DNA from: Candidatus Collierbacteria bacterium
Lineage (GTDB): Bacteria; Patescibacteriota; Microgenomatia; UBA1400; MFAQ01
Length of the DNA: 23,329 bases
Direction of reading: 5' to 3'
NCBI GenBank assembly: GCA_003531665.1
Contig: DQFC01000019.1
Coordinates: 92,639-115,967 of the forward strand
A program made the translations under genes and the position numbers. The notes beneath the pieces were generated by a model, which was given only the letters and a program-made list of their open reading frames with translations, did no database searches and had not been told where the DNA came from. The stretch's first letter is position 1. Each line of letters starts with the position of its first letter. Shown here one piece after another: positions 6,941 through 13,215 of the stretch.

Positions 6941-7132
6941 CTATTTCATAACCTTGCTCAGATGTCTTCTTACCGTCTCCATATCACTCGAATTCACGGA
7001 GGATCTAATAACTACAACCAGACTATTTCCGCCAATATATGTTTTGGGACTAATTCTGTTTGCCCATGTATTTTCCACGCCGTTTGCGAGAGGCTTGACT
7101 AAAATTACTGTAATTTGCTTTTCGGGGAGCAT
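6941..7132 (-). CDS. Possible small protein, start uncertain
   Basis: The stretch between the terminator ending at 6938 and the gene at 7249 holds no confident gene. The best candidate is this minus-strand frame of 63 residues from an ATG at 7132 (MLPEKQITVILVKPLANGVE...). The same frame is open back to a stop at 7255, and the extra 40 codons also read like protein (GVKLRPKHIFPKTKLKNSI, QKGGEKQLD) but contain no ATG, GTG or TTG. AAGGTGG lies 14 nt before the ATG, too far for a normal ribosome site. No terminator with a T-run follows on this strand. It may be a small gene using a rare start (ATT/ATA), a decayed gene, or chance. Confidence 0.35.
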   Translation of the reverse strand: MLPEKQITVILVKPLANGVENTWANRISPKTYIGGNSLVVVIRSSVNSSDMETVRRHLSKVMK

Positions 7133-7233
7133 ATCGAGTTGTTTTTCACCACCTTTTTGAATGATTGAATTTTTTAGTTTGGTTTTTGGAAAAATATGTT
7201 TTGGTCTGAGTTTTACCCCAATTATTAATTGTG

Positions 7234-7242
7234 TGATATAAA
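7234..7242 (+). promoter_or_regulatory. Extended -10, leaderless-type promoter of the 7249 gene
   Basis: TGA-TATAAA (hexamer 7237-7242) followed by 6 nt and the ATG at 7249. TTTACC at 7212-7217 is a weak -35 candidate with a 19-nt spacer. No Shine-Dalgarno sequence is present. Confidence 0.55.
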
Positions 7243-7248
7243 TATGAC

Positions 7249-8103
7249 ATGGCTACACCACCTCAACCAACACCAGAATATGCTGCTTCGGACACAAGGC
7301 TTAGAGATAAACTTAAGGGGTTTATCACCCTAGTGGACTCAAAAAAAGAATTTGATATGGTTGCTGTTTTGGATATGTACCAACAATGGTATATGGTCAA
7401 CAATGGTGTATTTGTTGAGGAAGAGGATGATTCAGTGGCATTGATTGAGGATTTTATTAAATTGTGTGGCAAAGTAGAGAGTGCTAGGGCTTCTGGAAAG
7501 GATGCTAAAGCTGATGAATTTCGGAATGCAAGTATAGAAATTCAGAGACAAATTTTTAACGACGTAGTGAGTGCGGTTGAGTTTGACGAAGTGGGAAGAA
7601 TGGTGGTGGTCAAGGAGTCACAATACAATAGAGTATTGGATTTAGTCACTTTTCTAACCGACATGACTGAAAAGATTGTAGAAATTGGTGGTAATCCCAA
7701 AGAATTTGAAGGCTTGACTTTTTTGTCTGGAATGCGCTCTATGGTATATGCTGAATGTTTGGTATTAGCTACCGGAGCGACTGTCAGCCTGGATTCTGTT
7801 GAACTTGATAGGGTTTATGATGTTGACTTTTTGGCATCAAAAAATGGCGTTGTAACAGCTGTGAGTGTTGGAACGATTCGGGGTTCGGTCATTCCACAAG
7901 TTGGTTTTGTTTGTAGAACTGAACAAGCTTCGGATACAAACATTCCACCAGAGGCGTTAGACAGATTGGAAATAAAGTCAAAAGTAAAGATAGATGCACC
8001 GAGTGCTAAACACAACCCTCAGTATTATTCTAATGTCAGGTGGGGACGTGTCTTGGGAGTTCCGTCTCAAGAGACTGTTGTTGAATTCAGGAAAGTTTTT
8101 TGA
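7249..8103 (+). CDS. Unknown 284-residue protein
   Basis: A long clear reading frame with its own promoter. The product starts with a Pro/Thr-rich tip (MATPPQPTPEY) and continues as an acidic, soluble protein with helical patterning over residues 15-160 (for example IEDFIKLCGKVESARASGKDAKADEF). The C-terminal part is more beta-like (VVTAVSVGTIRGSVIPQVGFVCRTE). There is no signal peptide or transmembrane segment, and I recognise no catalytic motif. It is convergent with uvrB: the last 17 nt overlap the uvrB 3' end, with no terminator visible between them, so the two messages could pair at their tails. The function is unknown. Confidence 0.8.
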   Translation: MATPPQPTPEYAASDTRLRDKLKGFITLVDSKKEFDMVAVLDMYQQWYMVNNGVFVEEEDDSVALIEDFIKLCGKVESARASGKDAKADEFRNASIEIQRQIFNDVVSAVEFDEVGRMVVVKESQYNRVLDLVTFLTDMTEKIVEIGGNPKEFEGLTFLSGMRSMVYAECLVLATGATVSLDSVELDRVYDVDFLASKNGVVTAVSVGTIRGSVIPQVGFVCRTEQASDTNIPPEALDRLEIKSKVKIDAPSAKHNPQYYSNVRWGRVLGVPSQETVVEFRKVF

Positions 8104-10135
8104 TAGTGTCGCGGTAGCGGGCGGCGAGTTCGAAGTTCCAAGAGTTGGCGGCTTGGTTCATCATCTTTTTTAATTTTACTACGAGAATCTTCTTTTTCTG
8201 AGGCGTGAGGGCTTCGGGATTGATGTCGTCGATCTCGGTCCAGCCGTGTTCGGCTAGTTCTTTGATTCTGGGAGCGGGTGTTTGGCTTTCGGCTTTAAAC
8301 AAACGGTCGCGGATCGGTTTGCTGATTCCCTGAGGAATGATGTCGTGCTTTGTGTTGTAATCCATTTGAATCTTACGGCGACGGAGAGTTTCGTCCATAG
8401 CGATTTTCATAGAGTCCGAGATGCGATCCGCATAAAGATAGACTTCTCCGTTGACGTGACGGGCAGCGCGGCCCATGGTTTGGATGAGTGCCGTCGAAGT
8501 GCGCAAGAAACCTTCTTTATCGGCATCGAGAATAGCGACCAATGACACTTCCGGAAGATCAAGTCCTTCTCTTAGGAGGTTGATACCGACAAGACAATCA
8601 AAGTCTCCCAAACGAAGTTTGTCCAAAATATCGGCTCTGTCCATGGTGTGTATATCCGAGTGAAGATACTCAACCTTCAATTGATATTTTTCTTTAAGGT
8701 GATCGGAAAGGTCTTCGGCCATTCTCTTGGTCATCGTAAGAATCAAAGTTCTTTCACCTTTAACCGTTCTTTTGATGACTTCTTGAGTCAGATGATCGAT
8801 CTGGCCTTTGGCAGGAAAAACCTGTATTTGAGGATCCAAGAGTCCGGTGGGGCGTATGAGCTGCTCTGCAACCGTGGGGATCTTACTTCCACGAGAAAGT
8901 GATAGTTCATGATCGGTGGGGGTAGCGGAACAGTAGAGTTTGATCGGAGTTCTGGATTGCCACTCAGTGTAGGTTAAAGGGCGGTTGTCTTTGGCACTAG
9001 GTAAACGGAAGCCAAAATTGATGAGATTATCTTTACGGGCTTGATCACCGTTGTACATACCTCTGACCTGGGGCAGAGAAATATGCGATTCGTCTATGAC
9101 GGTTAAGAAACCGGGTTTGTTGAATTTCTTGGCGTTGTAATGAAAATATTCAAGCAACGAAAATGGAGCCGAACCGGGAACGCGACCATCGAAGTAGCGG
9201 GAGTAGTTTTCAATACCGCTGACATAACCAACTTCTTCAAGCATAGAGAGATCGTAATTCACCTTTTGTTCGAGACGATGGGCTTCAATAATCTTGCCGG
9301 CATCCTTAAATGCTTTGACTTGGGTTTCCAAATCTTTTCTTATGTTGGCAATGGCATCGCCCTGAGTTTTTGGATTGGTGATAAATAGTTTGGCGGGATG
9401 AATGGTCAGAAAACCGGTGTTTTCCAAGTCGTCATCTTGCATCTTCGTGTAGTTCATCGGATCGAGTATCTCAATATCGCTTAAAGTATTGCCTTCAAAA
9501 ACCATAGAAATTACAATGTCTTTGTAAGATGGGAACAGTTGGACCGTGCTACCAACAGCCCTGTACATGCCACGAGTCAATTCCGAGTTAGTTCTGGTGT
9601 ATTGGAGGTCAGACAGACGCATTAAGACAGTGTCACGAGAAATAACTTGTCCTCTGGCTAAAGGCAAAAGGTTTATTTCTTGATCCAAAGGAGAGCCGAT
9701 ATTGTATATACACGAAACGGAGGCGACTACGATGCTATCCGGGCGGGATAGTAAGTTGGCTGTAGTAGTTAGGCGAAATTTATCGATTTCCGGATTGATG
9801 TCGGCTTCTTTTTCGATATAGGTGTCGGTTTGAGGTATATACGCTTCCGGTTGGTAGTAGTCGTAATAAGAGACAAAATAGGAGACGGCATTGTGCGGGA
9901 AGAAGTCTCGAAACTCCTGATAGAGCTGGGAGGCAAGGGTTTTGTTATGACACATGACTAGAGTCGGAAGCTGAGTTTTTTGGATGACGTTGGCTATGGT
10001 AAACGTTTTGCCACTACCGGTAACCCCGACTAAAGTTTGGTGGGGATTTTGTTGATCGATAGAGATGGCCAGCTTCTCGATGGCTTTTGGCTGATCTCCG
10101 GTCGGACGGTAGGTTGATTCTAGTTTGAATTCCAT
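8087..10135 (-). CDS. uvrB: UvrABC system protein B (excinuclease subunit)
   Basis: UvrB is the damage-verifying helicase-like ATPase that UvrA loads on DNA and that recruits UvrC. The 682-residue product is complete. It has Walker A GVTGSGKT at 37-44, the beta-hairpin region YYDYYQPEAYIP at 90-101 that inserts between strands, DESH at 348-351, helicase motif VI QTMGRAARH at 552-560 and a C-terminal UVR motif in the last 35 residues (LKKMMNQAANSWNFELAARYRD) that contacts UvrC. The start ATG lies 7 nt after GAAAAT preceded by TGC, a weak extended -10 just below the terminator of the upstream gene. No Shine-Dalgarno is seen. The 3' end overlaps the convergent 7249 gene by 17 nt. UvrC is not in the window. 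Confidence 0.98.
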   Translation of the reverse strand: MEFKLESTYRPTGDQPKAIEKLAISIDQQNPHQTLVGVTGSGKTFTIANVIQKTQLPTLVMCHNKTLASQLYQEFRDFFPHNAVSYFVSYYDYYQPEAYIPQTDTYIEKEADINPEIDKFRLTTTANLLSRPDSIVVASVSCIYNIGSPLDQEINLLPLARGQVISRDTVLMRLSDLQYTRTNSELTRGMYRAVGSTVQLFPSYKDIVISMVFEGNTLSDIEILDPMNYTKMQDDDLENTGFLTIHPAKLFITNPKTQGDAIANIRKDLETQVKAFKDAGKIIEAHRLEQKVNYDLSMLEEVGYVSGIENYSRYFDGRVPGSAPFSLLEYFHYNAKKFNKPGFLTVIDESHISLPQVRGMYNGDQARKDNLINFGFRLPSAKDNRPLTYTEWQSRTPIKLYCSATPTDHELSLSRGSKIPTVAEQLIRPTGLLDPQIQVFPAKGQIDHLTQEVIKRTVKGERTLILTMTKRMAEDLSDHLKEKYQLKVEYLHSDIHTMDRADILDKLRLGDFDCLVGINLLREGLDLPEVSLVAILDADKEGFLRTSTALIQTMGRAARHVNGEVYLYADRISDSMKIAMDETLRRRKIQMDYNTKHDIIPQGISKPIRDRLFKAESQTPAPRIKELAEHGWTEIDDINPEALTPQKKKILVVKLKKMMNQAANSWNFELAARYRDTIKKLS

Positions 10136-10142
10136 CAGGTCT

Positions 10143-10151
10143 ATTTTCGCA
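10143..10151 (-). promoter_or_regulatory. Weak extended -10 before uvrB
   Basis: TGC-GAAAAT on the minus strand ends 7 nt before the uvrB ATG. The hexamer matches the consensus at 4 of 6 positions. It follows the T-run of the upstream terminator directly, so either this promoter or read-through must feed uvrB. Confidence 0.4.
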
Positions 10152-10176
10152 CAAAAAACTCTCCCTTTCAGGAGAG
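10151..10176 (-). terminator. Terminator overlapping the end of the zinc-ribbon gene
   Basis: CTCTCC and GGAGAG pair around a 6-nt loop, followed on the minus strand by TTTTTTGT. The TGA stop of the upstream gene (10170-10168) lies inside the hairpin. Confidence 0.8.
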
Positions 10177-10506
10177 CGTGATTTCGAAAGGATCGTAGCG
10201 ACGGAAGGTACCGAAGTTTACGATCTTATCGATACCGATGGGGGTAAAAGGCCTACTCGTCACCAAATCTTCTTCGAAGGCATGAATGACGAAGACGCCG
10301 TCTAAGTTATGCATCAAATTCTGATGGGCTTCTTCAAGTGCCTCGCGGGTGGGATAACGCTCTCCACGAAGGGTTCGTACACCGTCTTCGCTCTTCATGG
10401 CTACGAAGCAGGTCTTTTTGGCTTCTACGGTACGTAGATCAGTACCGCACTCGGCACAAAATTTCACATCCAAATTCTTATACGAACAACAGGGACATAT
10501 TTTCAT
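10168..10506 (-). CDS. Zinc-ribbon protein of unknown function (112 residues)
   Basis: The N-terminus is a small zinc ribbon with C4-P-C-C7 and C17-A-E-C20, followed by GTDL as in double-zinc-ribbon-like modules. Residues 30-112 form a separate small alpha/beta-looking part (KKTCFVAMKSEDGVRTLRGERYPTREALEEAHQNL...GVFVIHAFEEDLV) that I do not recognise. The gene has a strong promoter (TTGACA-17-TATTAT), an AGGAG site with 8-nt spacing to the ATG at 10506, and its own terminator, so it is likely transcribed alone and well expressed. No enzyme motif is seen. A nucleic-acid or protein-binding role is only inferred from the zinc ribbon. Confidence 0.8.
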   Translation of the reverse strand: MKICPCCSYKNLDVKFCAECGTDLRTVEAKKTCFVAMKSEDGVRTLRGERYPTREALEEAHQNLMHNLDGVFVIHAFEEDLVTSRPFTPIGIDKIVNFGTFRRYDPFEITLS

Positions 10507-10556
10507 AAGATTATCTCCTCTCGGATTGATGAGCTAGAATTGAAGGTACGGCCTAT

Positions 10557-10585
10557 ATAATACCATGTTGAGGCTGAATTGTCAA
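10557..10585 (-). promoter_or_regulatory. Strong promoter of the zinc-ribbon gene
   Basis: TTGACA (10585-10580), a 17-nt spacer and TATTAT (10562-10557) on the minus strand. The predicted leader is about 44 nt and contains GAGAGGAG before the ATG. Confidence 0.8.
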
Positions 10586-10593
10586 TCAGTAGG

Positions 10594-10621
10594 CATAAAA
10601 ATGCCCCAGCCGAAGCTGGGG
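10594..10621 (-). terminator. Terminator with a UUCG-type loop after the 10642 gene
   Basis: CCCCAGC-TTCG-GCTGGGG on the minus strand, then CATTTTTATG. A perfect 7-bp stem is capped by the stable TTCG tetraloop. Confidence 0.9.
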
Positions 10622-10641
10622 AGTATTGGTAGGCGGATTCT

Positions 10642-11100
10642 CTACTCTTTTTGGAGAAGGGGCCACTTTTTGACGATAATATCCGAAAGATAACAAATTT
10701 CCTGGACTGTTCCGGAGGCAGAATAGAGACTCATTCGGATCTTCCCTTTGACGTCGGGTAGACCAAACTTCAGAGTAATTGTAGGACAGTATTCTTCTGC
10801 GATATTTGGCTGGGTCGCGTGCGTAATATCTAGAAATATTTCTTTCGGCTTTTTTCCAACCGTTGCCATGCTGAACTTGACCGATATATCTACATCACTC
10901 CAATTCCCCAGAAAGTGAAGTGAAACGGGATCACCAATATATATGTCGATATCCCCCATTGCTTTTTGAAGTTCCGGGATCATATGGCTGACAGTTGACT
11001 CGATGGTGTCAAATTCTGAATTCCGTTTAGACACTTCTCTCTTAGCATACGAATAGGTTCTGGGGTCAAAGTGATAAATTTGCCTCGAAGTTCGTTTCAT
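10642..11100 (-). CDS. Unknown 152-residue protein
   Basis: A reading frame with a full set of signals: an extended -10 (TGG-TATAAT), an AGGAG site 6 nt before the ATG at 11100, and a TTCG-loop terminator downstream. The product begins with a basic segment (MKRTSRQIYHFDPRTYSYAKREVSKR) and continues with beta-type sequence (DIDIYIGDPVSLHFLGNWSD, TITLKFGLP, GKIRMSLYSASG). There is no signal peptide, membrane helix or cysteine cluster, and I recognise no family. It is divergent from lexA with about 50 nt between promoter elements, so regulation in common with lexA is possible but not shown. Confidence 0.7.
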   Translation of the reverse strand: MKRTSRQIYHFDPRTYSYAKREVSKRNSEFDTIESTVSHMIPELQKAMGDIDIYIGDPVSLHFLGNWSDVDISVKFSMATVGKKPKEIFLDITHATQPNIAEEYCPTITLKFGLPDVKGKIRMSLYSASGTVQEICYLSDIIVKKWPLLQKE

Positions 11101-11143
11101 CAGTGTCTCCTTTTGATAAAGTGCCGTGATCTTTCTAATCTGG

Positions 11144-11152
11144 ATTATACCA
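11144..11152 (-). promoter_or_regulatory. Extended -10 promoter of the 10642 gene
   Basis: TGG-TATAAT on the minus strand. The transcript would start near 11137, giving a leader of about 37 nt with an AGGAG at 11111-11107. Confidence 0.6.
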
Positions 11153-11181
11153 TCCGTTATGGGTCATTTGGGTTTTATTAG

Positions 11182-11201
11182 CCTGCCTGCCGACAGGCAG
11201 G
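11182..11201. repeat. 20-bp palindrome abutting the lexA -35
   Basis: CCTGCCTGCCGACAGGCAGG: two 8-bp arms (CCTGCCTG/CAGGCAGG) around CCGA. Its last base touches the TTGACA of the lexA promoter. It could be an operator, or a copy of a dispersed GC-rich palindrome of a kind I recall from CPR genomes. It occurs once here. Confidence 0.6.
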
Positions 11202-11230
11202 TTGACATTTGGGTATTGTTTGGTAATAAT
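11202..11230 (+). promoter_or_regulatory. lexA promoter, leaderless type
   Basis: TTGACA (11202-11207), a 17-nt spacer and AATAAT (11225-11230), then GAATTT and the ATG at 11237. The predicted start of transcription coincides with the start codon. The motif GGGTATTGTTTGGTAAT (11211-11227) lies across the spacer and the -10. Confidence 0.75.
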
Positions 11231-11236
11231 GAATTT

Positions 11237-11857
11237 ATGGCCGTAACACTATACAAAAGACAAAGACAAATCGTAGAATTTATTTCACAGTTTATCCAGA
11301 AGAATGGCTACTCCCCTACTCTTTCTGAAATTGCACAAGCAATTGGAGTTTCATCGCTGGCTACCGTTCACGAACATCTTCAAGCTCTTGAAAAGAAGGG
11401 AATTATTCGAAAGTTTGATGGTGCTATCCGCGGAATCGAGGTTGTGGACAGACCTAGCGTAGAGCTGGCTTCTCTAGAACTTCCTATCTTGGGTTATATC
11501 GCCGCCGGGAGACCTATCGAACCGCTGACAGACCCGAATGCCACCATGCGAGTTTCTTCGTCGATGGTCTCAGGTAAAAAGAGAGCTTTTGTTCTCCAGG
11601 TTAAAGGCGACTCGATGATAGAAGAGGGTATTTTTGATCATGATTACGTCCTGATTGAAGAGTGTGAAATAGGCTCAGTCAAAGATGGAGATATCGTGGT
11701 CGCCTTGCTTGAAAATGGTTTGGCGACTCTCAAGAGATTTTTTAGAGAAAGGACACGGGTTCGTCTCGAGCCGGCCAACTCTTCCATGTCCCCCATTTTT
11801 GCCATCAATGTGAAGGTCCAAGGCAAATGCGTGGGAGTAATTAGGAAGTATATTTAG
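11237..11857 (+). CDS. lexA: LexA repressor (SOS response)
   Basis: LexA represses DNA-damage genes and cleaves itself when RecA filaments form. The 206-residue product has an N-terminal winged helix (residues 4-70, with TLSEIAQAIGVSSLATVHEHL as the helix-turn-helix) and a C-terminal S24 peptidase domain. The self-cleavage bond is A90-G91 in GYIAAGRP. The catalytic dyad is S126 (KGDSM) and K166 (ATLKRF). All parts needed for regulated autocleavage are present. The frame is open to an ATG at 11126, but that extension contains the promoter and palindrome and is absent from LexA family members, so the ATG at 11237 is chosen. Expression is probably leaderless and perhaps autoregulated. uvrA and uvrB nearby are classical LexA targets in other bacteria. 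Confidence 0.97.
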   Translation: MAVTLYKRQRQIVEFISQFIQKNGYSPTLSEIAQAIGVSSLATVHEHLQALEKKGIIRKFDGAIRGIEVVDRPSVELASLELPILGYIAAGRPIEPLTDPNATMRVSSSMVSGKKRAFVLQVKGDSMIEEGIFDHDYVLIEECEIGSVKDGDIVVALLENGLATLKRFFRERTRVRLEPANSSMSPIFAINVKVQGKCVGVIRKYI

Positions 11858-11860
11858 ATA

Positions 11861-11890
11861 ACAAAAACCCTTCGATATGAAGGGTTTGAG
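11861..11890. terminator. Terminator between lexA and the convergent 75-residue gene
   Basis: AAACCCTTC-GATAT-GAAGGGTTT, a 9-bp stem. The minus-strand side is followed by a good T-run (overlapping the stem, then GTT), so it best ends the 11895 gene. The plus-strand tail (TTTGAG) is weak for lexA. Confidence 0.8.
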
Positions 11891-11894
11891 AAAC

Positions 11895-12122
11895 CTAGGT
11901 TACGACGATTTTGATGATATTCTCCGACAGAGTACGTCTGGTCGCACATATTTCTGCCGAATAGGTGAGAACCCCATCAATCACGACGGGACTGTGAATT
12001 ATTACGACCACGTTTCTACCACTGTTCACGAATGCATTTGTTGCTGTTTTGATCTCGTCACTTTGGCGACTTGGGTTGGTGTTTTCAAAGACAACATGCT
12101 CATAAGCGGGTATGTCTGCCAT
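11895..12122 (-). CDS. Unknown 75-residue protein
   Basis: The product MADIPAYEHVVFENTNPSRQ... is small and soluble, with a short helix (SDEIKTATNAFVNSG), a hydrophobic strand (RNVVVIIHSPVVI) and a C-terminal part with three more short beta-like runs. I recognise no family. The frame is open 17 codons upstream, but GAGGAAAGAGGAAAA directly before the ATG at 12122 decides for this start. A terminator follows 4 nt after the stop. Together with the promoter candidate at 12159-12187, this makes a complete tiny transcription unit between lexA and rsmI. Confidence 0.65.
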   Translation of the reverse strand: MADIPAYEHVVFENTNPSRQSDEIKTATNAFVNSGRNVVVIIHSPVVIDGVLTYSAEICATRRTLSENIIKIVVT

Positions 12123-12158
12123 TTTTCCTCTTTCCTCGATTTTCAAAGGGTTGTTCAG

Positions 12159-12187
12159 CCTATATGATATCACGGATCTGGTGTAAA
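12159..12187 (-). promoter_or_regulatory. Promoter candidate of the 75-residue gene
   Basis: TTTACA (12187-12182), a 17-nt spacer and TATAGG (12164-12159) on the minus strand. The -35 overlaps the -10 of the divergent rsmI promoter, so the two promoters could compete. Confidence 0.45.
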
Positions 12188-12189
12188 AT
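12184..12189 (+). promoter_or_regulatory. Leaderless-type -10 of rsmI
   Basis: TAAAAT followed by CAAAGA and the ATG at 12196, again with exactly 6 nt between. No Shine-Dalgarno sequence is visible. Confidence 0.5.
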
Positions 12190-12195
12190 CAAAGA

Positions 12196-12897
12196 ATGAA
12201 GTTAACTGTGGTTGGACTACCGATTGGGAATGTAGAAGATTTGTCCGCAAGAGCACTGAAGGTGCTTTCGGAAACGAATTTCATTGTTTGTGAGGATTCG
12301 AGGATGTTCAATAATTTATGGAGCAAGCTCACATCTCTAGGAAAGGTAGAAAGGTTGGGTGCAAGAATAAAATTTGTGAATGACTTCAATGAGCATAGAG
12401 TTCTCCCCTCTTTGCTTGAGGAAATGAACCTGCTTGAGGAAGCGGTACTGGTAAGTGACGCGGGCATGCCCCTCATCTCGGACCCTGGGTATAAATTGGT
12501 ACACGAAGGTCTGGCTCTTGGGTGGGAGGTAAGTGTGGTGCCCGGTCCTACGGCGGAGAGTGCGGCTCTGGCTGTTTCCGGATTGCCTACAGATAAGTAT
12601 GTGTTCTTGGGTTTTTTACCAAAGAAACCAGGAAAAAGAAACGAGATGCTGAAGAATATCAAGAGCATGTCGGGTACGATGAGCTTTTCGGTAGTAATTT
12701 ATGAGTCTACTGTTAGACTAGAAAAAATTCTTAATGATCTTGTGAGTGTCTTTGGAGGAGATTCAAGGGTTTGTCTGGCAATAGATCTGACAAAAGTGTC
12801 AGAAAAAATATTTAGAGGTTCAATAATTGAGGTTCTGGAGGTAGTTAAGAGCACCAAACTCAAAGGCGAGGCGACAATCATTCTATCGTTGGCATAA
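12196..12897 (+). CDS. rsmI: 16S rRNA 2'-O-methyltransferase RsmI
   Basis: RsmI methylates the ribose of C1402 in 16S rRNA, using S-adenosylmethionine, to tune decoding at the P site. The 233-residue product carries the family hallmarks in order: VVGLPIGNVEDLSARALKVL at the N-terminus (usually TPIGN; here LPIGN), CEDSR near 32-36, LVSDAGMPLISDPGY near 95-110, VPGPTAESAALAVSGLPTD near 125-143, and GFLPKKPGKR. YESTVRLEKIL and LTKVSEKIFRG follow at the expected places. It is shorter than the E. coli protein (about 286 residues), as it lacks the extra C-terminal part. It ends 3 nt before a hairpin shared with the convergent gene. The assignment is strong. Confidence 0.94.
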   Translation: MKLTVVGLPIGNVEDLSARALKVLSETNFIVCEDSRMFNNLWSKLTSLGKVERLGARIKFVNDFNEHRVLPSLLEEMNLLEEAVLVSDAGMPLISDPGYKLVHEGLALGWEVSVVPGPTAESAALAVSGLPTDKYVFLGFLPKKPGKRNEMLKNIKSMSGTMSFSVVIYESTVRLEKILNDLVSVFGGDSRVCLAIDLTKVSEKIFRGSIIEVLEVVKSTKLKGEATIILSLA

Positions 12898-12923
12898 AAA
12901 TACCCGCTTTAGACGGGTATTGT
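12894..12923. terminator. Hairpin terminator between rsmI and the convergent 69-residue gene
   Basis: ATACCCG-CTTTAGA-CGGGTAT. On the minus strand the hairpin is followed by TTTTTAT, a good terminator for the 12931 gene. On the plus strand the tail TTGTTTGG is weak. Confidence 0.8.
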
Positions 12924-12930
12924 TTGGAGG

Positions 12931-13140
12931 CTATTCGCCCAGAGAATGAAATGGAACATGAGTGATCAAAACTGACCAAATCAGCTTGTGACTGATAGGG
13001 CACTGAACGGGAGTGACCATTTGCACGGCCGAAATCTTTCGGCCCGATCCCAGCAGGCTTACTCTTATCGCATCCAACGTTTCATTTAATTGGTCGGCCG
13101 AGTCGGCCCTTATGACCTGAAATTGCGCGTTTTTGTCCAT
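12931..13140 (-). CDS. Unknown 69-residue protein
   Basis: The product MDKNAQFQVIRADSADQLNETLDAIRVSLL... has a beta-alpha-beta look: a strand (FQVIRA), a helix (SADQLNETLDAIRVSL), then ISAVQMVTPVQC and IWSVLITHVPF. The layout is loosely like the small Cse60-type sporulation-associated family, but I cannot claim membership. AAAGAGG lies just upstream of the ATG at 13140, an extended -10 precedes it, and a terminator follows, so it is a likely real single-gene unit. It lies 75 nt downstream of gpmI on the same strand and may also receive read-through from the carbon operon, since no terminator is seen after gpmI. Confidence 0.6.
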   Translation of the reverse strand: MDKNAQFQVIRADSADQLNETLDAIRVSLLGSGRKISAVQMVTPVQCPISHKLIWSVLITHVPFHSLGE

Positions 13141-13156
13141 TTAACCTCTTTGTAGG

Positions 13157-13196
13157 GTACCAGAATATTGATACCGTATATTGTACCATAATATAG
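13157..13196. repeat. Two direct repeats upstream of the 69-residue gene
   Basis: GTACCAGAATATTG (13157-13170) and GTACCATAATATAG (13183-13196) match at 12 of 14 positions and lie 26 bp apart. The second copy overlaps the -10 of the gene and the first lies in its leader. This could be an operator pair. Confidence 0.45.
13180..13188 (-). promoter_or_regulatory. Extended -10 promoter of the 69-residue gene
   Basis: TGG-TACAAT on the minus strand, with TTTACT as a weak -35 at 16-nt spacing. The leader is about 33 nt and ends with AAAGAGG. Confidence 0.5.
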
Positions 13197-13215
13197 GTTA
13201 AAGTAAAGCCACAAT

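Noticed and set aside
6827..7160. Plus-strand frames after the 6532 gene
   Set aside because: They run through the strong terminator at 6909-6938 or lack any ribosome site, and their composition is not protein-like.
11126..11236. A longer lexA reading frame starting with an ATG at 11126
   Set aside because: The extension contains the palindrome and the TTGACA-17-AATAAT promoter, has no family match, and the normal LexA N-terminus begins at 11237.
12915..12927. GGGTATTGTTTGG identical to part of the lexA motif
   Set aside because: It is the arm and tail of a terminator between convergent genes, and a 13-nt match is expected by chance in a window of this size.
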